This document shows positions 9,404 to 18,345 of a DNA stretch of 64,000 nt, piece by piece; the stretch's first letter is position 1; the number at the start of each line of letters is the position of its first letter. The stretch is taken from NCBI RefSeq assembly GCF_025452095.1, contig NZ_CP104877.1, forward strand, positions 1,612,001-1,676,000, in the 5' to 3' direction. The stretch is from Paenarthrobacter sp. JL.01a. GTDB lineage: Bacteria; Actinomycetota; Actinomycetes; Actinomycetales; Micrococcaceae. The position numbers and the translations under genes were made by a program. The notes under the pieces are model-generated. The model saw only the letters and a program-made list of their open reading frames with translations, did not search any database and was not told the origin of the DNA.

Positions 9404-10244
9404 CGAGAACGGCTTAGGGGTCAGGGTGCTCGGCGGTGCCGACACCCTGGCTCTTCGTGCGCTCGCAAACGAGGACGCGGTGGCCAACGTCTTTATCCTC
9501 GCCCATCTCGAAAGTACGGGCACCGCGGCACCCACCAGCGGCGGGGCCAGCGTGTTCGGAGTCTTCGACGGCGAGACCCTCCTGGGTGCCTGCTGGGCCG
9601 GAGCCAACCTGGTCCCCGTCCAGCTGGATCCCGGCCTGGCTGGCTACGTGGCCAACGCCGCCCATCAAAACGGTCGCCGGTACGCTTCGATTTTCGGGCC
9701 GGCGGAGACAGTGCTTGCGCTCTATTCCCGCTTCGAGCAGTTGGGCCACCTGGCCCATGAGGTCCGCGCCGAACAGCCACTTCTCTCTATCTCCGGCGGC
9801 CCTGTCATCAGCGCCAATCCTGCCCTGACTTTTGGCTCAATGGCCGATTTCGACAGGATCCTGCCAGCATGTGCCGCCATGTTCGAAGAAGAAGTAGGCT
9901 ACTCGCCGTTTCTGGGCGGCCAGGAGTTCTACAGCAAACGGGTGGCCGGCCTCATCCGGCAAGGCCATTCGCTGGTGCATATCGACGCTTCCGGAACGGT
10001 GGTCTTCAAGGCCGAGCTAGGGGCTGTTACCAAGGAAGTCACCCAGGTCCAGGGCGTGTGGATGAATCCGGAGCTGCGTGGCCGCGGCCAGAGCGCCGGC
10101 TACATGGCCGCCGTCGTTAACCTCTCAAGGTCGTTTGCGCCCGTGACGAGCCTGTACGTCAACGACTACAACACCAAAGCCCGTGCCACCTACGAGCGCG
10201 TGGGTTTTGAACAGGTGGGCACGTTCGCGACGGTCCTGTTTTAG
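9357..10244 (+). CDS. GNAT-family N-acetyltransferase (DUF4081-type)
   Basis: A 295-residue protein. The C-terminal ~110 residues hold a GNAT fold: [32 protein letters not shown] provides the acetyl-CoA binding loop ([14 protein letters not shown]), followed by [23 protein letters not shown]. The N-terminal half resembles the DUF4081 domain found in the actinobacterial protein next to ispG. The start at 9357 has a GGGGGAGG box and overlaps ispG by 47 nt; an ATG at 9366 is an alternative. Substrate unknown. The position after ispG is conserved in mycobacteria. Confidence 0.85.
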   Translation: MAKMLSRVAPWLASRNENGLGVRVLGGADTLALRALANEDAVANVFILAHLESTGTAAPTSGGASVFGVFDGETLLGACWAGANLVPVQLDPGLAGYVANAAHQNGRRYASIFGPAETVLALYSRFEQLGHLAHEVRAEQPLLSISGGPVISANPALTFGSMADFDRILPACAAMFEEEVGYSPFLGGQEFYSKRVAGLIRQGHSLVHIDASGTVVFKAELGAVTKEVTQVQGVWMNPELRGRGQSAGYMAAVVNLSRSFAPVTSLYVNDYNTKARATYERVGFEQVGTFATVLF

Positions 10245-10320
10245 GACTGGAGCCGGCTGCTTGTAGTCTTATCGCGGTTGGCGCATGCCAAGCATCACTC
10301 AAAAATCCGTTGGGGAACAA

Positions 10321-11049
10321 ATGAATAAGAATGCGCTGCGCGGTTTTGCCGTGTCAGGACTGTTGGTTATGGGCCTTGCCGCGTGCAGCGGTGCCGGTAC
10401 TTCCACGGAAGCGGCGTCCGCGCCGGCCAGCGAAACGGCGACACCCACGCCCGTTGAATTCCGCTCGTACTCAAAGGCGGAGCTGACAAAGATTGTGGGC
10501 GACGTCCGTGACGGCAAGGGCACCAAGCTTATGGTGATGCCGGATGGACAGATGGCCGACACCATGAAGCAAGTGAAGGACCTCCTGGCGAACAGCGTCA
10601 TTGAGCCCGCGTCCTGCACAAGCTTCCTGACTGGTGGCGGTATCCAGATGGAAGAAGGCGCCACGATGAGCATCGGCGCCTCGGCCAGTTCAACGGCTGA
10701 AACAGCTCACCTTCTGTCGTTGTTCTCCGGAGCCTCGGAGGACAAGGTCAAAGCCGTTGCCGAGAACAGTGCCAAGGATCTCGCTGCCTGTGGTGACATC
10801 CAGATGACAGTCATGGGAAGCGTGGTGCATGCCAGCGTTAAGGCGCTGCCCACCTCCGCGAAGACTCCGGGGGCCATCGCCTACCACAGCACTGCAGCTG
10901 GGGAAGCGGGATCACAGGAGCAGCTGTTCGTCAGCACGGTCAAGAGTGGAGTCGTCCTGGTGGCACAGTCCACCGGTACGAAGGTCTCGGATTCCGATCT
11001 CCCCAAGCTTGAGGCGATGCTGGACCAGGCTGCCGATCTCATCAAGTAG
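10321..11049 (+). CDS. Predicted lipoprotein, function unknown
   Basis: A 242-residue secreted protein. From the ATG at 10321 it has a classic lipoprotein signal: basic start MNKNALRG, a hydrophobic core and the lipobox GLAAC with Cys22. A short Ser/Thr/Ala/Pro linker then leads into a folded domain of ~200 residues with two cysteines (PASCTSFL and DLAACGDIQ) that could form a disulfide. It resembles small actinobacterial surface lipoproteins of the sensor-domain or LpqH-like kind, but I do not recognise the family with confidence. A long inverted repeat follows its stop. Confidence 0.75.
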   Translation: MNKNALRGFAVSGLLVMGLAACSGAGTSTEAASAPASETATPTPVEFRSYSKAELTKIVGDVRDGKGTKLMVMPDGQMADTMKQVKDLLANSVIEPASCTSFLTGGGIQMEEGATMSIGASASSTAETAHLLSLFSGASEDKVKAVAENSAKDLAACGDIQMTVMGSVVHASVKALPTSAKTPGAIAYHSTAAGEAGSQEQLFVSTVKSGVVLVAQSTGTKVSDSDLPKLEAMLDQAADLIK

Positions 11050-11063
11050 CCGCTGGAAACTGT

Positions 11064-11111
11064 GTAGCAGTACATGTCGTTTTGGAGCGTCATAACGGCA
11101 TGTACTGCTAC
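11064..11111. repeat. Inverted repeat between convergent genes, probable two-way terminator
   Basis: Arms 11064-11081 and 11094-11111 are 18 nt each and pair throughout with one G-T wobble; the core GTAGCAGTACATG / CATGTACTGCTAC is perfect. The 12-nt spacer is TTGGAGCGTCAT in part. It fills the gap between the convergent lipoprotein and TetR genes and overlaps the TetR stop codon. There is no U-run, so a Rho-independent role is only probable. Confidence 0.6.
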
Positions 11112-11722
11112 TTACTTGGGGAGGCCAGGTTGCCGGTGAGGTAGTGCTGGATGTTCGGGGCCACCAAGCGGACCACCTCCTCGGGTGGGGCGGACGCCAG
11201 GGGCTGTAGCCGGATCACGTATCGCGCCAGCATGAGGCCCACCACTTGGGTAGCCACCAGGTTTCCGCGCAGCCGCACTTCCTCGGCGGAGCCCGGCAAG
11301 CCCCCCATGATCCGTGGCAGGACCGCCCTGCTGACCACTTCCTTCATCAGCGCCGTCTTGGCCTTGGAGCCGATGGTTCCGCGGGCGAAGGCCACCATGG
11401 CGTGCTGTGCCGGGCCTTCCCAGAGCTCAAGGATGGCGCGGACAATGACTTCCGCCCTCACCTGGGGGTCTGCGTTTTCGACGTCGGACAGGACCGCCGC
11501 GGGGTCCGCCGGCAATTCGACGCTTGCTGCGAACAGCTCGTCTTTGCCCTTGAAGAAATGGTGCACCATGGCCGGATCCACGCCGGCTTCGCGGGCTACC
11601 TGGCGCAGGCTTGTTCCATCGAACCCCTGCTCCGCGAAAAGCCCCCGGGCGGCAGCCAGTATGGCTTCCCTGGAGTGATCTTCCTGACTGCGTCGGCCGC
11701 GTCGCAGCTGCGGGAGGCTCAT
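11108..11722 (-). CDS. TetR-family transcriptional regulator
   Basis: A 204-residue repressor. The N-terminal helix-turn-helix covers residues ~15-60 (ILAAARGLFAEQGFDGTSLR, VAREAGVDPAMVHHFFKGKDEL); the C-terminal ligand domain resembles the TetR_C_11 type found in exporter-linked regulators. I start it at 11722, where ATGA overlaps the stop of the ABC permease gene; longer readings run into that gene. As last gene of an ATPase-permease-TetR operon it most likely represses the operon and is released by a compound the transporter exports. Confidence 0.9.
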   Translation of the reverse strand: MSLPQLRRGRRSQEDHSREAILAAARGLFAEQGFDGTSLRQVAREAGVDPAMVHHFFKGKDELFAASVELPADPAAVLSDVENADPQVRAEVIVRAILELWEGPAQHAMVAFARGTIGSKAKTALMKEVVSRAVLPRIMGGLPGSAEEVRLRGNLVATQVVGLMLARYVIRLQPLASAPPEEVVRLVAPNIQHYLTGNLASPSK

Positions 11723-12474
11723 CGCGTTTGTCGCCGCAGGGTCAGCGACGCCAGCACCAACACGCCCACCACGATCGCAGCCATCACCGAGGCGTCCTGC
11801 CACATCGCCGACGTCGCCTCGGAATTGCCTGCGATCTCCTTCAGGGCGTCCACCGAGAAAGTCAGCGGCAGGACGCCCGAGATGCCGTCCAGGACCTCAT
11901 TCATGTGCTCCCGTGCCACGAACAGTCCGCACAGCAGGATCTGGGGGACCACCACCACCGGCATGAACTGCACGGCCTGGAACTCCGTCCGGGCGAACGC
12001 CGAGCACAGCAAGCCCAGGGCAACCCCCAGGACCGCATTGATCACGGCGATCAGTACCACCAGGGAAGGGCTTCCTTTGATGTCGAGATGGAAAATCCAG
12101 TACGCCACCGCCGTGGCCACCAGGGACTGCAGGGCGGCCATGATGGAGAAGGCCAAGGCATAGCCGAACAGCAGGTCCGCTTTGTGGATGGGTGTGGTCA
12201 GCAACCGCTCCAGGGTCCCGGAGGTGCGTTCGCGGAGCATGGTGATGGAGGTGACCAGGAACATCACCACGAAGGGGAAGATGGCCAGCATCATCAGGCC
12301 CACCCGATCAAACGTCCTGGGCGCCCCTGGTGGCAGGCTTTCGTTTTCGTAGAGGAAGTACACGGCCGTCAGCAGGAGGGCCGGCACCACGAGGATCAGC
12401 GCCACGCTCCGGTGATCGTGCCGCAATTGGCCCAGGACGCGGGCGGTGGTTGCGATGGTCATTCTAAGGTTCAT
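11719..12474 (-). CDS. ABC-2 type exporter permease
   Basis: A 251-residue membrane protein with six hydrophobic segments: a first helix at ~25-45 (VALILVVPALLLTAVYFLY) and five between ~65 and 245. The cytoplasmic stretch TSITMLRERTSGTLERLLTTPI is the signature of ABC-2 permeases of drug and polysaccharide exporters. It overlaps both neighbours by 4 nt (ATGA), so it is translated with the ATPase and the regulator. The substrate is unknown; daunorubicin-resistance-type pairs look like this. Confidence 0.9.
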   Translation of the reverse strand: MNLRMTIATTARVLGQLRHDHRSVALILVVPALLLTAVYFLYENESLPPGAPRTFDRVGLMMLAIFPFVVMFLVTSITMLRERTSGTLERLLTTPIHKADLLFGYALAFSIMAALQSLVATAVAYWIFHLDIKGSPSLVVLIAVINAVLGVALGLLCSAFARTEFQAVQFMPVVVVPQILLCGLFVAREHMNEVLDGISGVLPLTFSVDALKEIAGNSEATSAMWQDASVMAAIVVGVLVLASLTLRRQTR

Positions 12475-13247
12475 GACGATGCCACCTGGCTTTCCTGCTG
12501 GCCGCGGCCAGCGGCCTTGATCATGGTCAGGAACGCCCGTTCGAGGTCGTCGCTGTGTCCGCGTTCGGCGAGCTCGGCCGGTGTGAGTTGGGCCAGCAGT
12601 AGGCCGTCCCTCAACAGCAGCAAGGTGGAGCAGTGGGAGGCTTCCTCCATGACGTGGCTGGAGACCAAAAGGGTGGTTCCCTGCTCAGCCATGGCGGCGA
12701 AGCGCTCCCAGAGTTCGGCCCGCAGCACGGGATCCAAACCGACAGTTGGCTCGTCCAGAACCAGCAGTTTCGGGCGGGCCACCAGCGCGCATGCCAGGGA
12801 CACACGGCTGAACTGGCCACCGGACAGGTCAGCGGCTTTCTGCCGTGCGAAGTCCTGGAGCCCGACGGCGGCAATCGCCTCGGTGACGTCGGCCGCCGTC
12901 GCGCCGTGCATGGCGCCAAAGTAGCGGACATTCGCTTCGACGCTGAGGTCCCCGTAGACGCTGGCGCCTTGGGTGACGTAGCCGACGTCGTGCCTCAACG
13001 GCGTGCTTCCGGCGGGCAAGCCGAGGACGGTGACGGTGCCCCGGGTAATCCGCTGGACTCCGACGATGGCGCGCATCAGAGTGGTCTTTCCGCTTCCCGA
13101 TGGCCCCAGCAGTCCCGCTATCCGGCCGGATTCCACTGAGAAGTCGAGGCCGCGCAGGACGCGGGTACGTCCCAGTGAAACGTGCAGCCCTGACGCGCTG
13201 ATGGCGGCAGCGGGTGGGGGAGCGGCGTGACGGGCAATGTGCGACAT
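12471..13247 (-). CDS. ABC exporter ATP-binding protein
   Basis: A 258-residue ATPase of the drug-export (DrrA-like) group. Visible are Walker A GPSGSGKTTL (~48-57), the ABC signature LSGGQFSRVSLA (~150) and Walker B LLVLDEPTVGLD (~172), followed by the switch His (LLVSSHVMEEA). I start it at the ATG at 13247, just downstream of a promoter and operator; an ORF reading on to 13955 would run backwards through the divergent helix-hairpin-helix gene and into proS. It energises the permease encoded next. Confidence 0.92.
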   Translation of the reverse strand: MSHIARHAAPPPAAAISASGLHVSLGRTRVLRGLDFSVESGRIAGLLGPSGSGKTTLMRAIVGVQRITRGTVTVLGLPAGSTPLRHDVGYVTQGASVYGDLSVEANVRYFGAMHGATAADVTEAIAAVGLQDFARQKAADLSGGQFSRVSLACALVARPKLLVLDEPTVGLDPVLRAELWERFAAMAEQGTTLLVSSHVMEEASHCSTLLLLRDGLLLAQLTPAELAERGHSDDLERAFLTMIKAAGRGQQESQVASS

Positions 13248-13268
13248 GGTGGCCTCACGAATATCAAG

Positions 13269-13290
13269 TAATTCACCAAGTGATGAATTA
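13269..13290. promoter_or_regulatory. Probable TetR operator of the ABC exporter operon
   Basis: TAATTCA (13269-13275) and TGAATTA (13284-13290) form perfect 7-bp arms around an 8-bp spacer that itself contains partly symmetric CCAAGTGA. The site directly follows the -10 of the operon promoter, at the expected transcription start, and lies 22 bp upstream of the ATPase ATG. That position suits repression by the TetR protein encoded in the operon; binding is inferred. Confidence 0.6.
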
Positions 13291-13319
13291 AAGCTAAGAC
13301 TGCTTCTCAACCGGGTCAA
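13291..13319 (-). promoter_or_regulatory. Promoter of the ABC exporter-TetR operon
   Basis: Read on the minus strand, TTGACC and TAGCTT are separated by exactly 17 bp. Both hexamers agree well with actinobacterial housekeeping promoters (TTGACN / TANNNT). The putative operator abuts the -10. Confidence 0.6.
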
Positions 13320-13353
13320 GGATTTTCCTTGTCCATCGAAAGTACAAAAATCC

Positions 13354-13382
13354 TTGAAATCGTGTCCGTCATCACATAGGTT
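13354..13382 (+). promoter_or_regulatory. Promoter of the small helix-hairpin-helix gene
   Basis: TTGAAA (13354-13359), 17-bp spacer, TAGGTT (13377-13382), about 50 bp before the coding start. A good match to a vegetative sigma factor promoter. It diverges from the ABC operon promoter 35 bp away. Confidence 0.55.
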
Positions 13383-13434
13383 CATCCCAACCGTGTCGTT
13401 GGGGCGCGGATGATCACTGAGGGGAATCGTGACA

Positions 13435-13659
13435 ATGGCAGTTGGCGTTGATCTTTCCAAAGCACTGGACAAGGCGTACGAGGACAAGAGTCTCAAGGAA
13501 ATTCTGGATGCATCTCCGGCCGCCTTGGCAGGTGTCACCGATGCCACGGCAAAAGCCTTGAAGGATTCCCTGGGTATCGACACCATCCGCGAGCTCGGCA
13601 GCAATAAGTTCTTCGCAGTCGCAGGCGTACTCGTCGCCCTGGAGGGCAAGACCAAGTAG
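13435..13659 (+). CDS. Small helix-hairpin-helix-like protein
   Basis: A 74-residue acidic protein. The N-terminus (VGVDLSKALDKAYEDKSLKEILDASPAA) looks helical; the second half, LAGVTDATAKALKDSLGIDTIRELGSNKFF, has the spacing of a helix-hairpin-helix repeat of the DUF4332 kind (GV...A..L...GI.TI.EL), though a Gly-rich hairpin is weak. Start chosen at ATG 13435; an in-frame GTG at 13429 is closer to the GAGGGGA box and may be used. It has its own promoter and no operon partner. Function unknown; a nucleic-acid or protein-binding role is possible. Confidence 0.75.
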   Translation: MAVGVDLSKALDKAYEDKSLKEILDASPAALAGVTDATAKALKDSLGIDTIRELGSNKFFAVAGVLVALEGKTK

Positions 13660-13878
13660 TCAACGGATAACGCTTGCGGCCGGCCGGCCGTTGAGCCACG
13701 CCCTCGCAGGATGACCAGCCCACGGCGGCCAGGGGCTTCCACTCGCGAAGGCGTGGCTCTTCCGCGTTCAGGGCAACGCAGCGGGTGGATCCGTACGTTT
13801 AAAGGCGCAAGGCCGCAAGCCGGTAGATTAGTACGCAGTTGTTTTTGCCACACCTGCCAAAGAAACGGATACGTACCC

Positions 13879-15690
13879 GTGGTCCTTCGCCTTTCCCAGT
13901 TATTCCTGCGCACCCTGCGTGAAGATCCCGTCGACGCTGAGGTCGCCAGCCACAAGCTCCTGGTCCGCGCCGGCTACATCCGCCGTGCCGCGCCCGGCAT
14001 CTACACCTGGTTGCCGCTGGGCCTAAGCGTCCTGCGCAAGGTCGAAGAAATCATCCGCCAGGAAATGGCCGCCATCGGGGCCCAGGAAGTCCACTTCCCG
14101 GCACTGCTTCCGCGCGAACCCTACGAGGCGACCAACCGCTGGACCGAGTACGGCGAAGGCCTGTTCCGCCTCCAGGACCGCAAGGGTGCCGACTATCTGC
14201 TGGCCCCCACGCACGAGGAAATGTTCACCCTCCTGGTCAAGGACCTGTACTCGTCATACAAAGACCTGCCGCTGAGCCTCTACCAGATCCAGAACAAGTA
14301 CCGCGACGAAGCCCGTCCCCGCGCGGGCCTCCTCCGCGGCCGCGAGTTCATCATGAAGGACTCCTACTCGTTCGACGTCGACGACGCCGGCTTGGACGCA
14401 AGCTACGCCGCCCACCGGGCCGCCTACCTGAAGATTTTCGAACGGCTGGGCCTTGAAGTGATTCCCGTTGCTGCCACAGCCGGTGCCATGGGCGGCTCCA
14501 AGAGCGAGGAATTCCTGTTCCCCACCGAGATCGGCGAGGACACGTTTGTTCGCTCCGCAGGCGGCTACTACGCCAACGTCGAAGCTGTCACCACCGTTGT
14601 CCCGGACGACATCGACTTCAGCAACGCCCCTGCCGCCGAGGTCCTGGACACACCGAACACGCCCACCATCGAGACCCTGGTCGCCGCAGCGAACCAGCTT
14701 GCTCCGCGCACCGGTTCCGACGACGGCCCCTGGACTGCCGCTGACACGCTCAAGAATGTTGTCCTCGCCGTCACGCTGCCAACCGGTGAGCGCCAGATCG
14801 TGGTGATCGGCGTTCCGGGTGACCGCGCCGTTGATCTGAAGCGCGTGGAAGCAAACATCGGATCCCACCTGCCTATCGCAGGGGAGATCGGGCTTGAGGC
14901 CGCAAATGAGGAAGACCTCAAGAAGCTGCCGTGGCTCGTGAAGGGCTACATCGGCCCCGGGCTGTCCCTTGACCAGCCTGTCCTTGGACTTGAAGGCTCC
15001 TCCAAAGTGCTGTTCCTGGTCGACCCCCGCGTTGTGTCCGGCACCAGCTGGATCACCGGTGCCAACTCCGAGGGCAAGCACGTCTTCGGCCTGGTGGCAG
15101 GCCGCGACTTTGGGTGGGACGGCGTCATCGAGAGCACTGAGGTGCGTGCCGGCGATCCCGCCCCCGACGGTTCCGGGCCCCTGGAGACCGCACGCGGTAT
15201 CGAAATGGGACACATTTTCCAGCTCGGCCGCAAGTACGCCGAAGCCCTGGAGCTCAAGGTCCTGGACCAGAACGGCAAGCAGGTTGTCGTGACCATGGGC
15301 TCCTACGGAGTAGGCGTGACCCGTGCCGTTGCTGCCCTGGCTGAAGCGAACCACGACGAACGCGGCATCGTGTGGCCCCGTTCGGTTGCTCCGGCCGATG
15401 TCCACGTCGTGGCTGTCGGACGCGGCGAGGAGATCTTCGAGGCCGCCGAGAGGCTCTCCAGCGAGCTCGAGGCTGCCGGGCTGGACGTCATCTTCGATGA
15501 CCGGCCCAAGGTATCTCCCGGCGTCAAGTTCGGCGACGCCGAGCTCGTGGGTGTGCCAACCATCCTGGCTGTTGGACGCGGACTGGCAGATGGCGTTGTC
15601 GAAATCAAGGACCGTCGCAGCGGCGAGGCAGAGAATGTCGCCGTCGACAAGGCCGTGGATTACGTGGTCAACGCCGTTCGTTCCCGGTGA
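13879..15690 (+). CDS. proS: Prolyl-tRNA synthetase (bacterial type with editing domain)
   Basis: A 603-residue class II aminoacyl-tRNA synthetase. Class II motif 2 is visible at [26 protein letters not shown] in part ([16 protein letters not shown], ~138-155), and a YbaK-like insertion (~220-400, [17 protein letters not shown]) is the proofreading domain that removes Ala-tRNA(Pro). The C-terminal anticodon domain follows motif 3 ([14 protein letters not shown]). The GTG start at 13879 gives MVLRLSQLF, the usual N-terminus; a longer frame back to 13711 has no family similarity. The stop overlaps the next start by 4 nt. Confidence 0.95.
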   Translation: MVLRLSQLFLRTLREDPVDAEVASHKLLVRAGYIRRAAPGIYTWLPLGLSVLRKVEEIIRQEMAAIGAQEVHFPALLPREPYEATNRWTEYGEGLFRLQDRKGADYLLAPTHEEMFTLLVKDLYSSYKDLPLSLYQIQNKYRDEARPRAGLLRGREFIMKDSYSFDVDDAGLDASYAAHRAAYLKIFERLGLEVIPVAATAGAMGGSKSEEFLFPTEIGEDTFVRSAGGYYANVEAVTTVVPDDIDFSNAPAAEVLDTPNTPTIETLVAAANQLAPRTGSDDGPWTAADTLKNVVLAVTLPTGERQIVVIGVPGDRAVDLKRVEANIGSHLPIAGEIGLEAANEEDLKKLPWLVKGYIGPGLSLDQPVLGLEGSSKVLFLVDPRVVSGTSWITGANSEGKHVFGLVAGRDFGWDGVIESTEVRAGDPAPDGSGPLETARGIEMGHIFQLGRKYAEALELKVLDQNGKQVVVTMGSYGVGVTRAVAALAEANHDERGIVWPRSVAPADVHVVAVGRGEEIFEAAERLSSELEAAGLDVIFDDRPKVSPGVKFGDAELVGVPTILAVGRGLADGVVEIKDRRSGEAENVAVDKAVDYVVNAVRSR

Positions 15691-16481
15691 TTTCGGGCTT
15701 CGACTCCATCCAGCTCACCACGATCATCCTGATTGTGGTGGCTGGATTCGCAGCCGGCTGGATTGACGCAGTAGTTGGAGGCGGGGGACTGATCCAGCTC
15801 CCCGCCCTGCTGCTGGTGCCCGGCATCACGCCTGTCCAAGCGTTGGCGACCAACAAAATGGGTTCCATCTTCGGGACCACCACCAGTGCCGTGACGTACT
15901 ACCGCCGTGTAGGGCCGGACCTGAAGACCGCGATTCCCATGGCGGTGATTGCGCTGGCCGGGAGCTTCGGCGGCGCAATCCTCGCCGCATCACTGCCCGC
16001 GAGTGTTTTCAAGCCGATCATCGTCCTGGCCCTGATCGCCGTCGCCATCTTTACCGCGTTGCGTCCCGGCGCAGGCGAGCTGACGGCCTTGCGCCATGAC
16101 GGCCACAAACACTATGTTGTGGCCTGCCTCATTGGTGGTGTCATCGGTTTCTACGACGGTCTTATCGGCCCGGGAACTGGTTCATTCCTGGTGATTGCCC
16201 TGGTTTCGGCCATGGGCTACGCGTTCCTGGAAGCCAGCGCCAAAGCCAAGATCGTCAACATGGCAACCAACGCCGGAGCACTGATCTTCTTCCTGCCGCA
16301 TGGCTCATTGCTGTGGGGAGTGGGCCTGGTCCTCGGACTGGCCAACATGGCTGGGGGCTATCTGGGAGCCAGGACAGCCGTCGCCAGGGGAAGCAAGTTC
16401 GTGCGCCTCGTTTTTCTCATCGTCGTGGCGGCGCTGATCGTCAAACTGGGTGTGGATGTCTGGAACGAAAACTTCGCCTGA
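15687..16481 (+). CDS. TSUP-family membrane exporter (TauE/SafE)
   Basis: A 264-residue membrane protein with about 7-8 helices. It shows the two-fold repeat of the TauE/SafE family: an N-terminal [20 protein letters not shown] block (~21-40) and the matching [19 protein letters not shown] block (~152-170). Family members are linked to sulfite, sulfoacetate or other organic anion export; the substrate here is not evident. The GTG start overlaps the proS stop (GTGA), so the two are translated together, though no functional link is known. Confidence 0.9.
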   Translation: MISGFDSIQLTTIILIVVAGFAAGWIDAVVGGGGLIQLPALLLVPGITPVQALATNKMGSIFGTTTSAVTYYRRVGPDLKTAIPMAVIALAGSFGGAILAASLPASVFKPIIVLALIAVAIFTALRPGAGELTALRHDGHKHYVVACLIGGVIGFYDGLIGPGTGSFLVIALVSAMGYAFLEASAKAKIVNMATNAGALIFFLPHGSLLWGVGLVLGLANMAGGYLGARTAVARGSKFVRLVFLIVVAALIVKLGVDVWNENFA

Positions 16482-16511
16482 GGCGGCTCGGTGCTCAGTT
16501 TCCAAGTAAAC

Positions 16512-17531
16512 TCAGCTTCTGAGCTCACCTGGGTCAGGAAGTTCGTGGGCTCGCGGCAAATGGTCCAGCGTCCGGCCTGCCATGGTGCTGGCAACCCACA
16601 AGGAGCGCGCCAGATCTCCGTTGTGTCCGGGTTTAGTGGCGTACCACAATGCGTTGGCAACCTCGCGGGCAATGCTCCACTGCCGTGCAACCTCCGGGTC
16701 AAGGCCTGCGGCAAGGCTGAAGTCCGTGCAGCGCTCACGCAACGCGGTCTCCGGATCTGTGCGGGAGAGGTCATGAATGCGGTTCCAGAGAAGCGGTGCC
16801 ACGGAGAATTCGGCCTCGCCGATCTGCGGCTGTGGATCGATGGCGAGATAGCTCCTGCGCCCATGTTGGTCTTCACGCGTGGCAAGGATGTTCATGAAGT
16901 GCAGATCGGTGTGCACCAGCACGTCTTTGCCTGAACGGCGGCCTACGGCTCCGCGCGTTTGGCACACCTCAAGGGCCGCCTCCAACAACCATCTGGGGAA
17001 GGGGCGCTCAAGACGCTCCCATTCAGCGGGCAGTTCATCGCTCCAGCGCTCCGCGGTCCCTGCTATGTGGTCAAAGGCCTGCCACTGGAGTCCTTCGCCG
17101 GGCTGTATTGACAGCTCCCGGACAATGCCGCCCCACGAGTCCACTGCCTGGTCCATCGAAACGTCCTGCAGCCAGCGTGAGGCATCCAATCGTTCCAGGA
17201 GCATGGAGCAGCTGGCAGCATCGGAAGCCAGCAGGCGGACAGCGCCCCGGCCGTCCCACAGTTCCAGTGCGTGCCGCTCCACCCTCGCCTCGTCGTGGGG
17301 GAATGCAATCTTCAAGGCTGCAGCGCCGCCGTCCTGCAAGACCGGCACCACCAAAGCACCGTGGCCGTTCCATGGTTCCCCGCCAGGGGCCAGGTCCACA
17401 GTGAGCTGCCAGCGTTCCAGTGCTTCGGAGATGAGTCCCGGCAGGCTGGCCAGCCAGTCCCGGCCCGCGGAGTCGCGGTTGTAACGGGCGTGGAGGTCGC
17501 CCGGAATGGGAATCATCGCGTGAAGGGTCAC
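16512..17531 (-). CDS. Aminoglycoside/hydroxyurea phosphotransferase-like kinase
   Basis: A 339-residue small-molecule kinase of the APH(6)/hydroxyurea kinase type. The N-lobe has the ATP lysine segment GAAALKIAFPH (~69-79); the C-lobe has the catalytic loop VHTDLHFMNIL with Asp209 and the metal loop LAIDPQPQIGE (~229). This family includes streptomycin 6-phosphotransferases, but many chromosomal actinobacterial members are untested and are not proven resistance genes. It is convergent with the TSUP gene and has no mobile-element neighbours, so it looks like an intrinsic gene. Confidence 0.85.
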   Translation of the reverse strand: MTLHAMIPIPGDLHARYNRDSAGRDWLASLPGLISEALERWQLTVDLAPGGEPWNGHGALVVPVLQDGGAAALKIAFPHDEARVERHALELWDGRGAVRLLASDAASCSMLLERLDASRWLQDVSMDQAVDSWGGIVRELSIQPGEGLQWQAFDHIAGTAERWSDELPAEWERLERPFPRWLLEAALEVCQTRGAVGRRSGKDVLVHTDLHFMNILATREDQHGRRSYLAIDPQPQIGEAEFSVAPLLWNRIHDLSRTDPETALRERCTDFSLAAGLDPEVARQWSIAREVANALWYATKPGHNGDLARSLWVASTMAGRTLDHLPRAHELPDPGELRS

Positions 17532-17565
17532 GCGAACAGCCTAACTCCGCGGCAAGGCCCGGCCC

Positions 17566-18294
17566 CTAGAAAACGCCGCTGGCGCCCAAGAGCGTTCCGA
17601 TGGAGAACGTCGCCGCCAATGCCAGGGCTCCGCCAAGCACCACACGGACAGCTGCCCGGAAGCGTGAAGCCCCGCCGATCCAAGCCCCGATGGCCCCTGT
17701 TATGGCCAGTGCCAGAAGCACGGCGACGAACGTCAGGGGCACCCGCATCTCCGGCGGAGGAAGCAGGATGGCCAGCATCGGCAGCACTGCTCCCAACGTG
17801 AACGCCACTGCGGAGGCGAAGGCAGCGTTCCATGGGCTCACGATGTCGTTTACGTGGATGTTCAGTTCGGCGGACAGATGGGCAGCCAAGGCATCGTGCT
17901 CTGTCAGTTCCTCGGCTACGGTCCTCGCCGTCCTGGGGCTAAGGCCCTTGGATTCGTAGATCGCGGCAAGCTCATTGAGTTCGTCCTCGGGTTGCTCAGC
18001 GAGTTCCCGGCGTTCCTTTTCGATCAGGGCCTTTTGCGTGTCGCTCTGGCTGCTGACGGACACGTATTCTCCCAACGCCATGGAGATCGCTCCGCCCACC
18101 AAACCGGCTGTTCCCGCTGCCAGGATGCTTCCCGTGTTGGTGGTGGCACCGGCCACGCCCACCACGATTGCGGCGACCGATACGATCCCGTCGTTCGCCC
18201 CCAGCACCCCGGCCCGTAGCCAGTTCAGCCGGTGCGCCAGGTCGTCGCGGTGTGGCTCGTTCTCGTGGGTGGTGGCAGTTTCTGTGGAGGCCAT
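17566..18294 (-). CDS. VIT1/CCC1-type iron/manganese transporter
   Basis: A 242-residue membrane protein. The first helix carries WLRAGVLGANDGIVSVAAIVVGVAG (~22-46; key part GANDGIVS), the second AISMALGEYVSVSSQSDTQKA, both hallmarks of the VIT1/CCC1 family; a charged cytoplasmic helical region (~85-150) follows, then three more helices. The family moves Fe2+ or Mn2+ out of the cytoplasm. Start at ATG 18294; a longer frame to 18333 lacks support. It may share transcription with the DUF4439 gene upstream (51-bp gap). Confidence 0.92.
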   Translation of the reverse strand: MASTETATTHENEPHRDDLAHRLNWLRAGVLGANDGIVSVAAIVVGVAGATTNTGSILAAGTAGLVGGAISMALGEYVSVSSQSDTQKALIEKERRELAEQPEDELNELAAIYESKGLSPRTARTVAEELTEHDALAAHLSAELNIHVNDIVSPWNAAFASAVAFTLGAVLPMLAILLPPPEMRVPLTFVAVLLALAITGAIGAWIGGASRFRAAVRVVLGGALALAATFSIGTLLGASGVF

Positions 18295-18345
18295 GTTCCA
18301 AGCCAAGCACCTGTGGACGGCCTTGACCAGCATGGCTAGGCTCGC

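Noticed and set aside
7841-9607. 588-codon minus-strand open frame opposite ispG
   Set aside because: GC-rich third-position shadow; ispG and its neighbours explain the region.
13711-13878. 56-codon upstream extension of proS
   Set aside because: Not similar to prolyl-tRNA synthetases; GTG 13879 gives the standard N-terminus.
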